Part shown: piece by piece, positions 22,584 through 34,112 of the stretch | Layout of the letters: each line of letters opens with the position of its first letter | Position numbering within the stretch: the first letter of the stretch is position 1 | DNA from: Clostridia bacterium | GTDB lineage: Bacteria > Bacillota > Clostridia > TANB77 > CAG-508 | DNA: 64,000 bases | Assembly: GCA_022799315.1 (NCBI GenBank) | Contig: JAAWOE010000002.1 | Coordinates: 36,558-100,557, forward strand | Direction of reading: 5' to 3' | Notes under the pieces: model-generated | What the model was told of the DNA's origin: nothing | Seen by the model: only the letters and a program-made list of their open reading frames with translations | Database searches by the model: none | Position numbers and translations under genes: made by a program

Positions 22584-23772
22584 TCATAGTATTTTAGCTT
22601 TTTTACTTCCATCTATAAACCTTAAAGAAATTTCTTCATCTTGTTTTGTATCATTTACTGTCTTAATTATTTTTCCGTCCTTTTGCGCAATACAATAACC
22701 TCTAGTTAGTGTTTTTAGCGGACTTAATGAATCTAATTTTGTAACTAGTGTTAACATCTTATTTTTGCTATCTTTATATTTGTTAATTATACTATGTTGC
22801 ATACTTTTAACATACATATCAAGTCTAATATAATTCTCATTAACTCTTTGTAATGGTTCTTTAAACGCTCGAGATGCCATGCATTTTTCATATCTCATTC
22901 GCATTAATTCTACTTTTTTCTTTAAAGCGAGCTTTAATCTATTGTTGTAATTAGAAATTTTAATTTTTAATTCTTCCACATCTGTAACTGCGAGTTCTGC
23001 AGCAGCAGACGGTGTTGGCGCTCTTAAATCCGCCACAAAATCTGCAATTGTAAAATCTGTTTCATGCCCTACTGCTGATATTATAGGAAGTTTAGATGCA
23101 AATATTGCTCTTGCAACTACTTCTTCATTAAATGGCCATAAATCTTCGAGTGAGCCTCCGTCCTCTTGCCAAAATTAATACATCTGCTAAATTTTTATCA
23201 TTCATATACTTAATTGCATCTGCAATCTTTTCTCCTGCTCCTTCTCCTTGAACTGGTACAGGAAATAAACGTATATATACATTAGGATTTCTTCTTGTAC
23301 TAACATTTATAATATCTTTTATTACTGAACCCGTTTGTGAAGTAAGTACTCCAATTACTTTTGGCATAAATGGAATTCTCTTTTTATAGCTTATATCAAA
23401 CAATCCTTCTTTTTCAAGTTTTTGTTTTAATTCTTCATATGCTTTATATAGACTTCCCATTCCTTCTTCTTGCATTGCTTTACAATAAATTTGGTATACC
23501 CCATCTCTTTCAAAAACAGAAACAGTTCCAAATACCATAACCTTCATACCATCTTTTGGAGTAAATTTTAAATTAGTAGTATATGATTTAAACATTATGC
23601 ATTTTATTAAAGAGTTATCATCTTTTAATGTAAAATACAAGTGTCCTGTATAGTGATGCTTAAAATTTGATATTTCTCCTTTAACTAGAACATTATTTAA
23701 ATATTCATCACCTGCAACTTTATCTTTTATATACTTGTTTAAGTCTGTTACAGTTATTGCTTCATAATTCAT
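22584..23772 (-). CDS. xseA: exodeoxyribonuclease VII large subunit with one +1 shift at CGG (23158-23160)
   Basis: 23128..23772 ([25 protein letters not shown]) joins to [56 protein letters not shown] after skipping one C; joined length 3n+1. Confidence 0.94.
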
Positions 23773-23857
23773 ATTTTTCTCCCTATTTTAACACGCAAAC
23801 AAGATGTTAAAATCAAAACTTAAAGTTAATTTTCGACATCTTGTTTAAATTTATTAT

Positions 23858-24268
23858 TTAAGTTATATCGTTTTTCTTAACAATGCTTGCAAGTATTCCA
23901 TTAATAAATACATGTGCATTATCTTCCCCATATTTTTTGGAAAGTTCAACAGCTTCATTTATTGCCACTTTGTATGGTATCTTCTTATATATAATTTCAT
24001 ATATTGCAAGTTTTAGAAGAGAAATATTTACCTTTGGTATTCTATCTAATTGCCAATCTTCTTTTAGATTTTCTGAAATAAGTTTATTAATTTCTTCTTC
24101 ATCTTGTTTGATTCCTGTTATTGTTTCCTTTATGTATGTTTTTACTTCTTCACTTTCAATTTCATTATTTTCTATGTATAAATCAATCTGTTCCTCACTA
24201 TTATCTTGTTGTATTTCTATACTATATAACAATTTAAAAGCCTGTTCTCTTGCATGCGATCTGTTCAT
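23858..24268 (-). CDS. nusB: transcription antitermination factor NusB
   Basis: [47 protein letters not shown]. Confidence 0.95.
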   Translation of the reverse strand: MNRSHAREQAFKLLYSIEIQQDNSEEQIDLYIENNEIESEEVKTYIKETITGIKQDEEEINKLISENLKEDWQLDRIPKVNISLLKLAIYEIIYKKIPYKVAINEAVELSKKYGEDNAHVFINGILASIVKKNDIT

Positions 24269-24294
24269 AACAATTCCTTTCCTATGTTTCCTTA

Positions 24295-24498
24295 TTACAT
24301 TCTGTCTATAAGATTTTTTAGTTTTTCTTTTACTTCATATTTATTTCTTTGTACATAATTTCCTATGAATATTCCTATTGCTACTAATATAATTCCTACA
24401 ATTAATTCATATAAACGTGTGCATAATATAACAATTGCAACAATACCTCCAATTATTGCTCCTGCATATTCACTTATAAATTTTTTAAATCCATCCAT
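24295..24498 (-). CDS. DUF2273 small membrane protein
   Basis: two TM segments, position in Asp23/AmaP operon. Confidence 0.75.
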   Translation of the reverse strand: MDGFKKFISEYAGAIIGGIVAIVILCTRLYELIVGIILVAIGIFIGNYVQRNKYEVKEKLKNLIDRM

Positions 24499-24515
24499 TT
24501 CTATTTCCTCCTATA

Positions 24516-25067
24516 TTATATCTTTTCTTGTTTAGGAGCAATATTTTTTATTTTAATATTTACTTCTTTTATATCAACATCCATTGATTTCTTAATTAAA
24601 TCTTTAATTTTTAATTGTAAAGAATTTGATAAGTCTTTTATTATTACATCTTGTGATACAAATAGAACAACATCTACATTTATGTTTCCATCTTTTGATA
24701 GTAGTACTTTTGAAGAAACATCTTGAGCTCCTTCTACTTCTTTTACAACACCACTAACCAAATTTTGTATTGTATCTTTAGATATAAGTAATTTTCCATT
24801 TTCATTTTGAATTAGTATTCCATTTTCCATTGAAGACTCATCTTTAGAATCTGATGTAAAGAAAATTCCTTTTATTGCAAATAGAATAAATACTGTTAAT
24901 ACTCCTAATGTTACATTCGTTATTACTGGATTATTTAAGCCATGTTTTATGTATAATGTGATAATATCAATATTAATCCATCCAAATATTACTAAACAAA
25001 ATATTACAGATATTATTAAAATAACACTTGAAAATAATACTAAAGCTATTTTATCTAATGTTTTCAT
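24516..25067 (-). CDS. amaP: alkaline shock response membrane anchor AmaP-like
   Basis: two N-terminal TM helices + Asp23-like domain; next to Asp23 and DUF2273 genes. Confidence 0.75.
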   Translation of the reverse strand: MKTLDKIALVLFSSVILIISVIFCLVIFGWINIDIITLYIKHGLNNPVITNVTLGVLTVFILFAIKGIFFTSDSKDESSMENGILIQNENGKLLISKDTIQNLVSGVVKEVEGAQDVSSKVLLSKDGNINVDVVLFVSQDVIIKDLSNSLQLKIKDLIKKSMDVDIKEVNIKIKNIAPKQEKI

Positions 25068-25159
25068 ATATATTTCTCCCTTCAAAAGCACGGGTCGATG
25101 TGGGCATCGACCCCTACACTCTTTTCTTCATTTTTCACTATTTTTATTTGTCATAACTC

Positions 25160-25581
25160 TTATTCTTGCACTTCTTTTTCTTCTCCTGTTGTTTTTTCTG
25201 TACTTACACCTTGTACATGAACATTTACTTCTAATACTGTTAAACCTGTCATTGTTTCTACTGCTTTTTTTACTCTATTTTGGATTTCAAAAGCAACATC
25301 TGGTATTCTTGTACCATATTCTACAATAATATTTACATCTATTTTAGTTTCTTTTTCTCCTACTTCAACTTTAATTCCTTTTGACATATTTTTCTTTCCA
25401 CTTAAAACTTCTGAAATTCCTCCTGCAAATCCTCCTGCCATTCCAGAAACTCCTGGCACTTCTGATACAGCAACACCTGCAATAACAGCTACTACATCAT
25501 CAGATATTTTAATTCCGTTATTATCATCCTTTGCTTCTATTAAAACTTCTTCATTTACGTTTTCTACATTTTCATTTTCCA
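25160..25581 (-). CDS. Asp23/Gls24 family envelope stress protein
   Basis: IKISDDVVAVIAGVAVSEVPGVSGMAGGF..VNIIVEYGTRIPDVAFEIQNRVK; true start MENEN. Confidence 0.92.
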
Positions 25582-25785
25582 TATTCTTTTCCTCCTCCAA
25601 AATTTGCGAAAAGCAACTTTTGTACTCTTCACTTTTCACTATTTTTCAACAAGTACACAATCTTCCATAAACAAAAAATTGATACCCTAAGCTGACTTCC
25701 TTAGTATATCAATTTTTCTATAATTTTACAACATATTTTGAAAAGAAATACTTAATTTTATGTACTTTTTTACAAATAATATTAA

Positions 25786-26952
25786 TTATTTATACACGTA
25801 CATATCTAAACTAAAACTTATTGTTCCTGGTCCCGAAATTTTATTTCTTGAAATTGTTAATTTTCCTTTCTCTTTATCATAGGTTTTAGAGAAAGTTATA
25901 GTTCCTGTTGCCGATTCTGGTACTCTAATGCTTTTATAATCTAACAAAAAATCATTAACCGTTTTATTTTTATAGTCTTCAATTAAAGAACAATCTATTA
26001 TAATATTATATGACCCTGTGTAACTTCCTATCTTTTTTACATTTTCCTCCGCATAGACATTACCTGAAAACGTAATTACTCCTGAACCAGATAATGAAGT
26101 TCTTTGCATTGAGAATACTCCTGTATTAGGATTATAATTTTTTGACAAAGTTACAGTACCACTATTGTTATTTGGTAATTTTAAATTTATACAATCAAAA
26201 TAAAAATCTTCTGTTTTTAGGCTTTGATAGTTGCTTAATGTTGTACAATTAAGTGAACCATTGTATTGTCCATACAGCGTTCCCACTTTTGTATATGGCA
26301 TATGTATATACATTGTACCCTCTGCAACAAAGCCTCCTTTTGCATCTCTTATAACTGCATACCCTTGCCAAGATCCATGTGTTATATTTCCTGTATTAAT
26401 TTTTACACTTGTTTTTCCTTTTTCAAAATTCACCCTATAACTCTTTCTTTCTCCATTATAAGTAGATTTTAGTTCCCATTCAACATATGAAGGTTCTACC
26501 ATACTATCTAATAGTTCTGCATTTAATGTAAAACTATTATTAACTATATCAGTAGCATATATTTTAATTTTTCCTAATTCAATTTTTTCATATACTTCTC
26601 CATCTATAATTTCATATATATGTCCTGTATCAAGAAATTTCACAGTTAAATTTCCATTCACCGCTGTGGCAACTTTTGTTTTATTTTCTCTAATCAATGT
26701 ATCTAATTGTATTTGTAAATCAGATTCTGTTATATCATCATTCAATTTATTAAGCACGCCTGAAGTATATGAAATTTTTATTTGTTCTTTTTCTTGCGCT
26801 ATTATAGTTTCCTTCTTTGCTTCTTTTGCATTTCCTATTAATCCATTATTTCCAAGAGCTAAAGTTATTACTACACCAGATAATATTAACATTATAATTA
26901 TTGTTATAACTAACGTTATTAGTGTTATTCCTCTTTCATTTATTATTTTCAT
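25786..26952 (-). CDS. type IV pilin-like / pseudopilin
   Basis: ERGITLITLVITIIIMLILSGVVITLALGNNGLIGNAKEAK prepilin-type N-terminus. Confidence 0.8.
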   Translation of the reverse strand: MKIINERGITLITLVITIIIMLILSGVVITLALGNNGLIGNAKEAKKETIIAQEKEQIKISYTSGVLNKLNDDITESDLQIQLDTLIRENKTKVATAVNGNLTVKFLDTGHIYEIIDGEVYEKIELGKIKIYATDIVNNSFTLNAELLDSMVEPSYVEWELKSTYNGERKSYRVNFEKGKTSVKINTGNITHGSWQGYAVIRDAKGGFVAEGTMYIHMPYTKVGTLYGQYNGSLNCTTLSNYQSLKTEDFYFDCINLKLPNNNSGTVTLSKNYNPNTGVFSMQRTSLSGSGVITFSGNVYAEENVKKIGSYTGSYNIIIDCSLIEDYKNKTVNDFLLDYKSIRVPESATGTITFSKTYDKEKGKLTISRNKISGPGTISFSLDMYVYK

Positions 26953-27129
26953 AAAACTTCTTCCCCTTGTCTTATGTTTATGTACGATTTATCGTTAAGC
27001 ATATTTTATATAATACATTTATTATTGTCAACATATTTTGAAATTTTATGATATTGTATGCTGTTTTCAAAAATATAAATAAATAATAAAAATCATTCAT
27101 TATAGATATAATGAATGATTTTTATTATT

Positions 27130-28090
27130 TTATTCTCCTACAAATGCATATACATCATATAAATTCCAAAACGTCCAACTAGCACCGTTTCGAAACATAT
27201 GATTTTTGTTTTCCTAACGTTAATATTCCTGTTTCTGAATTATATTGTTTTGTTATTGTACTAATATCTTCTCCATCAGAGCTATTAGCCCAAGTAATAC
27301 TTTTATTAACAATTACAAAGTTATCTACAATAAAGCTTTTATAATTTTGTATATTACTTACATTCACGGTTTGTCCATATCTTGAGCTTAAGTTTTCTGC
27401 AACTCTTACAAATTTAGATGAAACACCTTTTAAAAAGCTTGTATTAACAATAGTTTCTATCTTTTGTGCCACTTTTTCCTTTGGTTCTTCCACTTTTGTT
27501 TCAACTCCATTATTAGTTAAAGTTTCTGTTATAGTTTTCTTATATTCTCCAAACTCTTTTTGGCATTCGTTTAATTTATTTTGTGTTTCTTCTAACTTTA
27601 CTTTTAACTGCTTTACTTCTTCACTGCTAACTGCTATATCTCCATAATCTGTTTTATCTTCTATTTTTTCTCCATCTATCTTTACAATTTTTAATGTGTT
27701 ACCTATTTCAAACTCATATGGATACTTCTTTAGTTTTGTAAAAAATGATTTGTTCTCTCCTATTTCTATTTTGTCTATACTTGCAAGCTTTTTGCTCTCT
27801 AATTCTACGTATTCTATTTCATCATCTTCACAAAAGTCATTGGCTAATTCTTGCAAAGTTGGATTTCGTTGTTCTTCTGTATATTTTTTCATTATAGAAT
27901 TAGCTATTTTAAAATTTATTTGCTCTATTGCTGTTTGTTTATTTGTTTCTTCTTTTGCCTTTTTTGCTTTTCCTATTAGTCCATTATTCCCAAGTGCTAA
28001 AGTTATTACTACACCTGCTAATATTAACATTATAATTATTATTATAACTAGTATTATTAGTGTTATTCCTTTATTTTTTGCTTTATTCAT
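27130..28090 (-). CDS. type IV pilin-like / pseudopilin with one +1 shift at CGG (27185-27187) near its C-terminus
   Basis: KGITLIILVIIIIIMLILAGVV..; 0-frame stops 2 codons after CGG, whereas +1 gives ..SYVSK-GASWTFWNLYDVYAFVGE*, resembling the paralogue's ..KISGPGTISFSLDMYVYK*. Confidence 0.72.
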
Positions 28091-28241
28091 TTTCTTTTGT
28101 TTCTCCCTTTTTGCCTTATTATATATTTGAAATACAGTTATAACAACAAAAAAGAACTATTTTGAATATAACATTTTTACATAATTACTTTATCTCGACA
28201 AAAAACACACTATCTTGTTGATAGTGCGTTTTTATACCTTC

Positions 28242-29119
28242 TTATTTTAATTGGTTCATAACTTCTTCTGCAAAGTTTTCTTCTTTTTTCTCGATTCCTT
28301 CACCTTTTTCAAATCTTGCAAATCTTACAACTTTTGCTCCTTTTTCTTCTAAAAGTTTAGATATTTTCATGTCTGGATCTTTAACAAATTGTTGTTCAAC
28401 AAGACAAATTTCTGCATAGAATTTACCAATTCTTCCTTGTACCATTTTTTCAGCAATTTCAGCAGGTTTTCCTTCATTCATTGCTTGAACCTTTAGTATT
28501 TCCATTTCTTTTTCTACACGGTCAGCAGGAACTGCTTCTCTATCTAAGTACTCTGGTTTTGCAGCAGCTATTTGCATACAAATATCTTTTGCAAGTTCAG
28601 AATTTCCGTTTTCTAATTCTACAAGTACCCCTATTTTTCCATCTCCATGGATATATTTTTCAACAAGCCCTGTAGATTCAAATCTTTCAAATCTTCTAAT
28701 TGTTAAGTTTTCTCCTATTGTTGCAATTTTTCCTGTTAATACTTCTTGTACTGTTTTAGATTCATCTTTAATGAATTTTTGATTTAATAAATCTTCTACA
28801 TTTGCTGGATTTTGTTTTGCAATTTGTTCTACTACATCTGCTACAAATGTTCTAAATTCTTCATTTTTTCCAACGAAGTCTGTTTCTGAGTTAACTTCAA
28901 CAACACTTCCTACTTTTCCATCTTCTGAAACATATGCTGCAACAACACCTTCAGCAGCTACTCTATCAGATTTTTTAGCAGCCTTTGCTATTCCTCTTTC
29001 ACGTAATAATTCTATTGCTTTTTCAATATCTCCATCTGTTTCTGTTAAAACTTTTTTACAGTCCATCATTCCTGCACCTGTTTTTTCTCTTAATTCTTTA
29101 ACCACTGCAGCTGTAACCA
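28242..29119 (-). CDS. tsf: elongation factor Ts
   Basis: VTAAVVKELREKTGAGMMDCKKVLTETDGDIEKAIELLRERGIAKAAKK; true start MVTAAV. Confidence 0.97.
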
Positions 29120-29274
29120 TAATATCTTCCTCCTTTAAAATTTGCGAAAAGCAAATTTTGTATTCTTTACTTTTCACTTTTAATTTTTCACTAATATTTT
29201 TTAGAAAAGCAGACGACTACTAGTCGCTCCTACATAGTCGCCTGCACATTATATTTTAATATATAATTTAAAAC

Positions 29275-30057
29275 CTATTCTTCTGTTGTTACCTCTTCTG
29301 CAACAACTTCTTCTATACTTGTTGGTTCTTCATTTACTTCTTCTACATTTTCTTCCATAACTGGTTCGAAGCTTTCTCCTTGTTTTCCTTCAATAACTGC
29401 ATTTCCCATAACTTCTGTAATTAATTTTACAGCACGGATTGCATCGTCATTTCCAGGAATCACATAATCAACATCTTCTGGATTGCAGTTTGTATCAACT
29501 AATCCAACAACTGGTATGTTTAATTTACGTGCTTCTAATATAGCAATTCTTTCTTTTTTAGGATCAACTACAAACATAACTCCAGGTGTTTTTTTCATTT
29601 CTTTAATTCCACCTAGGTTTCTTTCTAGTTTTTCCATTTCTTTTTTAAGAACAATAACTTCTTTTTTAGGTAAAACATCAAATGTTCCATCTTCTTGCAT
29701 TGTTTCTAAATCTTTTAATCTTTGAATTCTTTTTTGTATTGTATCAAAGTTTGTTAGCATTCCTCCTAACCATCTTTGATCAACATAATACATTCCAGAA
29801 GCTAGAGCTGCTTCTTTTACACATTCTTGTGCTTGTTTTTTTGTTCCTACAAAAAGAACGTCTTTTCCTTCTTCAACTTGTTCTTTGATGAATCTGTAGG
29901 CTTCATCAATTTTCTTTGATGTCTTTTGTAAATCAATGATGTGAATTCCATTTCTAGCTTGAAAAATATATTCAGCCATTCTAGGATCCCATCTTCTTGT
30001 TTGGTGTCCGAAATGTACACCCGCTTCAAGTAATTGTTTCATTGCAACTACTGCCAT
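29275..30057 (-). CDS. rpsB: 30S ribosomal protein S2
   Basis: [46 protein letters not shown]. Confidence 0.98.
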   Translation of the reverse strand: MAVVAMKQLLEAGVHFGHQTRRWDPRMAEYIFQARNGIHIIDLQKTSKKIDEAYRFIKEQVEEGKDVLFVGTKKQAQECVKEAALASGMYYVDQRWLGGMLTNFDTIQKRIQRLKDLETMQEDGTFDVLPKKEVIVLKKEMEKLERNLGGIKEMKKTPGVMFVVDPKKERIAILEARKLNIPVVGLVDTNCNPEDVDYVIPGNDDAIRAVKLITEVMGNAVIEGKQGESFEPVMEENVEEVNEEPTSIEEVVAEEVTTEE

Positions 30058-30216
30058 TTTAAATTCCTCCTTTAGTTTTCTACCTCCATAAAGTTTTAAA
30101 CACTTACGCATATTTACAATATTTGCAAACACTTACGAAAGCTAACTCTATGTGTGTATTTTTTAACTTTGATATTATATCAAAAAAGTATTGCGATTGC
30201 AATACTTTTTGTAATT

Positions 30217-31866
30217 TTATTTTAACTTTTCTTCTGCAAGTGACCAAATATTATCTATCTCTCTATCTTTTTCCCAGAAGGCTCCACCTGCAAGCTCATA
30301 CTTATTTATTAAATCCAACTTTTCTGAAATAGATTTCTCATCCTCTATCCACATTTGATATTTTATTCCATTAGTTTCATATTTTACATAGTATTGTTTT
30401 GTGTTTTCGTCCCATTTTTTTTCTACATTGTCTGGAAGTTTGTTGCTAACTTGGTTCATATTTACAACTGTGCTACTTACCTTTCCAGCTGAGTCTGTTC
30501 TCCACAACCTTGTATATAGCGGCATTGCCATTATAAGTTTTTCTTTTTTTACAGCTTCTTGTCCTAAGAACTTTTTAATATTTGCTTCTACCCAGTCATG
30601 TCCCGCAACAGTTCCTGCTTTTGTACTAGATATTCCATGTTGATCATATGCCATAAAAACCATGTAATCCGAAGCATCTGCTAATACATCTCTATCAAAA
30701 CATAAAGACCAGTTTTCACTTCCATCTGGTGCTGTTACATCAACACTTGTTACAATTCCAAACTCTCTTAAACGTGGTGCAAGTTCTATAATAAATCTTG
30801 AGTATACATCTTTATCAGCCATATTCATATTTTCAAAATCCACATTAATTCCATCTACTTTATATTTAATAGCTAAGCTAACAATCTTTTCAATTAATTC
30901 TTCCCTCTTTGCATAATCATTTAGTATTTTAGATGTTGTTTCTCTCATTGAATTATTTGAAACCATAGCCCATACTTTATATCCATTAGATTTTGCCCAT
31001 TCATTATATTCATTACTTGCTTTATCGATTATTTCTACTTTATCTCCATTTTTCAAAGTAAAACATGTTGGAGATATTACATTAATCCCTTCAATACTTG
31101 TTCCATTTCTATTTGGTGCTGTTACATATTCAGAATAATAATCCCAAACAAGATTTATCTTTCCTGTAACTTGTGGTTGTTTCTCAATTGCTTTACGTAC
31201 TGTAGTTTTATTAGTTAATTTATCACTTTTTACATAACCTATTTTTCCGTTTACAGTTCTTACTCTTGCCCAACCATCTTTTTCAGAAATTATAATTACT
31301 TTTTCTCCAGCTCCCACTTTATCTACAGTTTTAGCAATAAATTTTTTAGTAGATTTTACACTAATTTTTTTAGTAGCATCTGCTTTTACAAGTTCTCTAT
31401 CTAATGAGTCTATTGTAATAACTGAATTATTTATGTTTGTTACTTCAAAATTATATACTCCATTTAATTCTGATATTGGAATATATAGAGTTCCATCTTT
31501 TCTAACTACTGTTCCTAAAATTTTTCTTTCTGCTCCATTTACCTTCATTGTTTTATCTTTTAAAGATAATACTGCTACTTTTGTATCTGATGTTGTGATT
31601 ACTTGTTCATTTTCTTTATCATAATATATTTGTCCATCAAAAAAATTTGCAATATCTTCTTTTGATGCGTACACTACTCCATTACTATCTATAAAAACAT
31701 CTTTTTTAAGTTTTATAGTTACATTATTATTGTTAATTATGAAGTTTATTTTTCCTTCATTTGGATCTTTCTTAAAATTTGGAGATATCATTAATATTGC
31801 TACTGCAATAACTAATAATCCTATAACAATCGCTACTTTTTTCCATACATTTTTTATGTTTTTCAT
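30217..31866 (-). CDS. glycoside hydrolase family 18 protein with SH3 and copper-amine-oxidase-N-like domains
   Basis: KVDGINVDFENMN, YMVFMAYDQHG, MAMPLYTRLWR. Confidence 0.88.
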   Translation of the reverse strand: MKNIKNVWKKVAIVIGLLVIAVAILMISPNFKKDPNEGKINFIINNNNVTIKLKKDVFIDSNGVVYASKEDIANFFDGQIYYDKENEQVITTSDTKVAVLSLKDKTMKVNGAERKILGTVVRKDGTLYIPISELNGVYNFEVTNINNSVITIDSLDRELVKADATKKISVKSTKKFIAKTVDKVGAGEKVIIISEKDGWARVRTVNGKIGYVKSDKLTNKTTVRKAIEKQPQVTGKINLVWDYYSEYVTAPNRNGTSIEGINVISPTCFTLKNGDKVEIIDKASNEYNEWAKSNGYKVWAMVSNNSMRETTSKILNDYAKREELIEKIVSLAIKYKVDGINVDFENMNMADKDVYSRFIIELAPRLREFGIVTSVDVTAPDGSENWSLCFDRDVLADASDYMVFMAYDQHGISSTKAGTVAGHDWVEANIKKFLGQEAVKKEKLIMAMPLYTRLWRTDSAGKVSSTVVNMNQVSNKLPDNVEKKWDENTKQYYVKYETNGIKYQMWIEDEKSISEKLDLINKYELAGGAFWEKDREIDNIWSLAEEKLK

Positions 31867-31987
31867 TAATTTTCTCCTTTATCTTTTTTAGTATGTTATT
31901 ACTATACCATAAAATACATTTTTCGCAAATAAAATTAAAAGAATTTTAAGAAAATTATTTTGATTTATATATTTCAATTTTAATTAT

Positions 31988-32410
31988 TTAGAAGCTAAAA
32001 GCACAGAACCTATAATGAGTTCTGTGCTTTTTTGCCCTATGTGATATACAAAATTTTCCCTTCTTCCCTTCTTCTGTAAGCACCTTAATACCATAGATGC
32101 TTATTACCACATACATTTTTCCAACAATCTTTTTGCCGTCTGCCATCAGCGGCTCCCCGTTTTTATCATAAATGTGGAAATGGGTTTCTCGCGTTTTAAT
32201 AAATTCTTCTTTATAAAACGCAACCAGATATCTTCCAACGGTCTTTACCTCTTTATAGGCGAAGTTTATTGGACACCCTTCCGCTTTTATGATTCCATAA
32301 TTTTCATTGGGTTCCTGCAGAATTAATGCATTGTCCCATTTGATACGCCGCTTCAAAAGATATGTGTTTCCACAATCATCGCGAATAGATAATTCTTCAC
32401 CTTTTTTCAT
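31988..32410 (-). CDS. hypothetical protein of atypical (higher GC) composition; contains in-frame CGG (32348-32350)
   Basis: RBS GGAGGAAAAAAG before MKKGEELSIRDDCGNTYLLKRRIKWDN; ORF runs into the terminator hairpin, so the annotated C-terminus is doubtful. Confidence 0.55.
   Translation of the reverse strand: MKKGEELSIRDDCGNTYLLKRRIKWDNALILQEPNENYGIIKAEGCPINFAYKEVKTVGRYLVAFYKEEFIKTRETHFHIYDKNGEPLMADGKKIVGKMYVVISIYGIKVLTEEGKKGKFCISHRAKKHRTHYRFCAFSF
31997..32033. terminator. hairpin terminator AAAAGCACAGAAC...GTTCTGTGCTTTTTT
   Basis: perfect inverted repeat with T-run. Confidence 0.75.
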
Positions 32411-32622
32411 CTTTTTTCCTCCTGCTGATATATTGTAAGAATTCTTATTTTGTATATCTTGTATACTCCACTTTCTTGTGAATCTAACTATATTATATCT
32501 CATTTTACATAATTGGTCAATTTTATTTCTCTTTATTTTCCTTTAAAATCTTGTAAAAGTCTTCCTTTTTTTTATTTTTTATAGTATAATATTATTGTAG
32601 TTTTAAATAAGGAGGGATATTT

Positions 32623-33063
32623 ATGTGGCAAATCTGGTTAATTATATCAGGTATGTTTTTTATATTAGAAATGATTACTGTTGGTTTTTTAGTATTTTGG
32701 TTTGCAATTGGTTCACTTTTTGCAATGATTACTAGCTTTTTTACAACTAATATTATTATTCAAACCACTGTCTTTTTAATAACCTCTACCCTTTTATTAT
32801 TTTTAACAAAATCATTTGCAGGTAAAATGTCTCGTAAAGATGGTATTAAAACAAATGCTTACTCAATTATTGGAAAAACAGGACTTGTAACTATAGAAAT
32901 TAATTCTAAAAAAGGAATTGGTCAAGTTAAAATAGGTAGCGAAACTTGGAGTGCAAAAGGAATTAGTGATGAAATTATTCCTGTTGGCTCAGAAGTAGAA
33001 ATAGCAGAAATTAGTGGTGTAAAAGTAGTTGTAAAACCACTTTTAATAACTGCTACAAAGTAA
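32623..33063 (+). CDS. NfeD family membrane protein
   Basis: TM + OB-fold (GKTGLVTIEINSKKGIGQVKIGSETWSAKG), followed by SPFH gene. Confidence 0.88.
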   Translation: MWQIWLIISGMFFILEMITVGFLVFWFAIGSLFAMITSFFTTNIIIQTTVFLITSTLLLFLTKSFAGKMSRKDGIKTNAYSIIGKTGLVTIEINSKKGIGQVKIGSETWSAKGISDEIIPVGSEVEIAEISGVKVVVKPLLITATK

Positions 33064-33139
33064 TGTTTTTACTATTTAATAATAGGAATTATCCTATTAT
33101 GCAAATATACATATATATTTTTTATAAGGAGGAACCTTT

Positions 33140-34051
33140 ATGGCATTTTTAATTATATTACTTGTTATTATATTAATAATAGCATTTAAATCTATTAAAA
33201 TCGTTAAACAAGCTGAGGTTTATATTATTGAAAGACTTGGTAAATATCATAAAATAGCAGACGCTGGTCTTACTATTATTGTTCCATTTATTGACCATGT
33301 AAGAAGTGTTGTAAGTTTAAAACAACAAACAATGGATATTCCACCTCAAGGAGTTATTACAAAAGATAACGTTACAATTACAATTGATACAGTTGTATTC
33401 TATAAAATTACAGATCCTGCAAAAGCAGTATATGAAATTCAAAGTTTAAAGAAAGGTATTGAATATTTAGCAATTACAACAATACGTGATATCGTTGGTA
33501 AAATGGACTTAGACGCAACATTTAGTTCAAGAGATGCTATTAATGACCAATTACGTGTTATACTAGATGAAGCAACAGACCAATGGGGATGTAAAGTTGA
33601 CCGTGTTGAAATTAAAGATATTACACCACCTGCTGACATTAGAGATGCAATGGAAAAACAAATGAATGCAGAAAGAAATAAAAGAGCTTTAATTTTACAA
33701 GCAGAAGGTGAAAGACAATCAGCAATTACAATTGCTGAAGGTCAAAAAGAAGCAGCTATTTTACAAGCAGAAGCAGACCGTGAATCTAAAATAAGACGTG
33801 CAGCCGGTGAAGCAGACGCTATTAAACAAGTTGCTCAAGCTAAAGCAAAAGAAATTGAAATGATTTATTCAGCAATCAAAAAATCTGATCCAGATGAAAA
33901 GCTAGTTCAATTAAAATCTTTAGAAGCCTTAGAAAAAGTTGCTGATGGTGAAGCAAATAAAGTATTTATTCCTTTTGAAGCAACATCTGCCCTAAGCAGT
34001 TTAGGTGCTGTAAAAGAAGTTTTTAAAGATGATGCAAAAAAATCTAAATAA
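33140..34051 (+). CDS. SPFH/band 7 (slipin/paraslipin) protein
   Basis: IKIVKQAEVYIIERLGKYHKIADAGLTIIVPFIDHVRSVVSLKQQTMDIPPQGVITKDNV. Confidence 0.93.
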   Translation: MAFLIILLVIILIIAFKSIKIVKQAEVYIIERLGKYHKIADAGLTIIVPFIDHVRSVVSLKQQTMDIPPQGVITKDNVTITIDTVVFYKITDPAKAVYEIQSLKKGIEYLAITTIRDIVGKMDLDATFSSRDAINDQLRVILDEATDQWGCKVDRVEIKDITPPADIRDAMEKQMNAERNKRALILQAEGERQSAITIAEGQKEAAILQAEADRESKIRRAAGEADAIKQVAQAKAKEIEMIYSAIKKSDPDEKLVQLKSLEALEKVADGEANKVFIPFEATSALSSLGAVKEVFKDDAKKSK

Positions 34052-34112
34052 AAAAATAACTAATACATAATAACCTCTAGTATAACTAGAGGTTATTTAT
34101 TTTACTAAAAAA

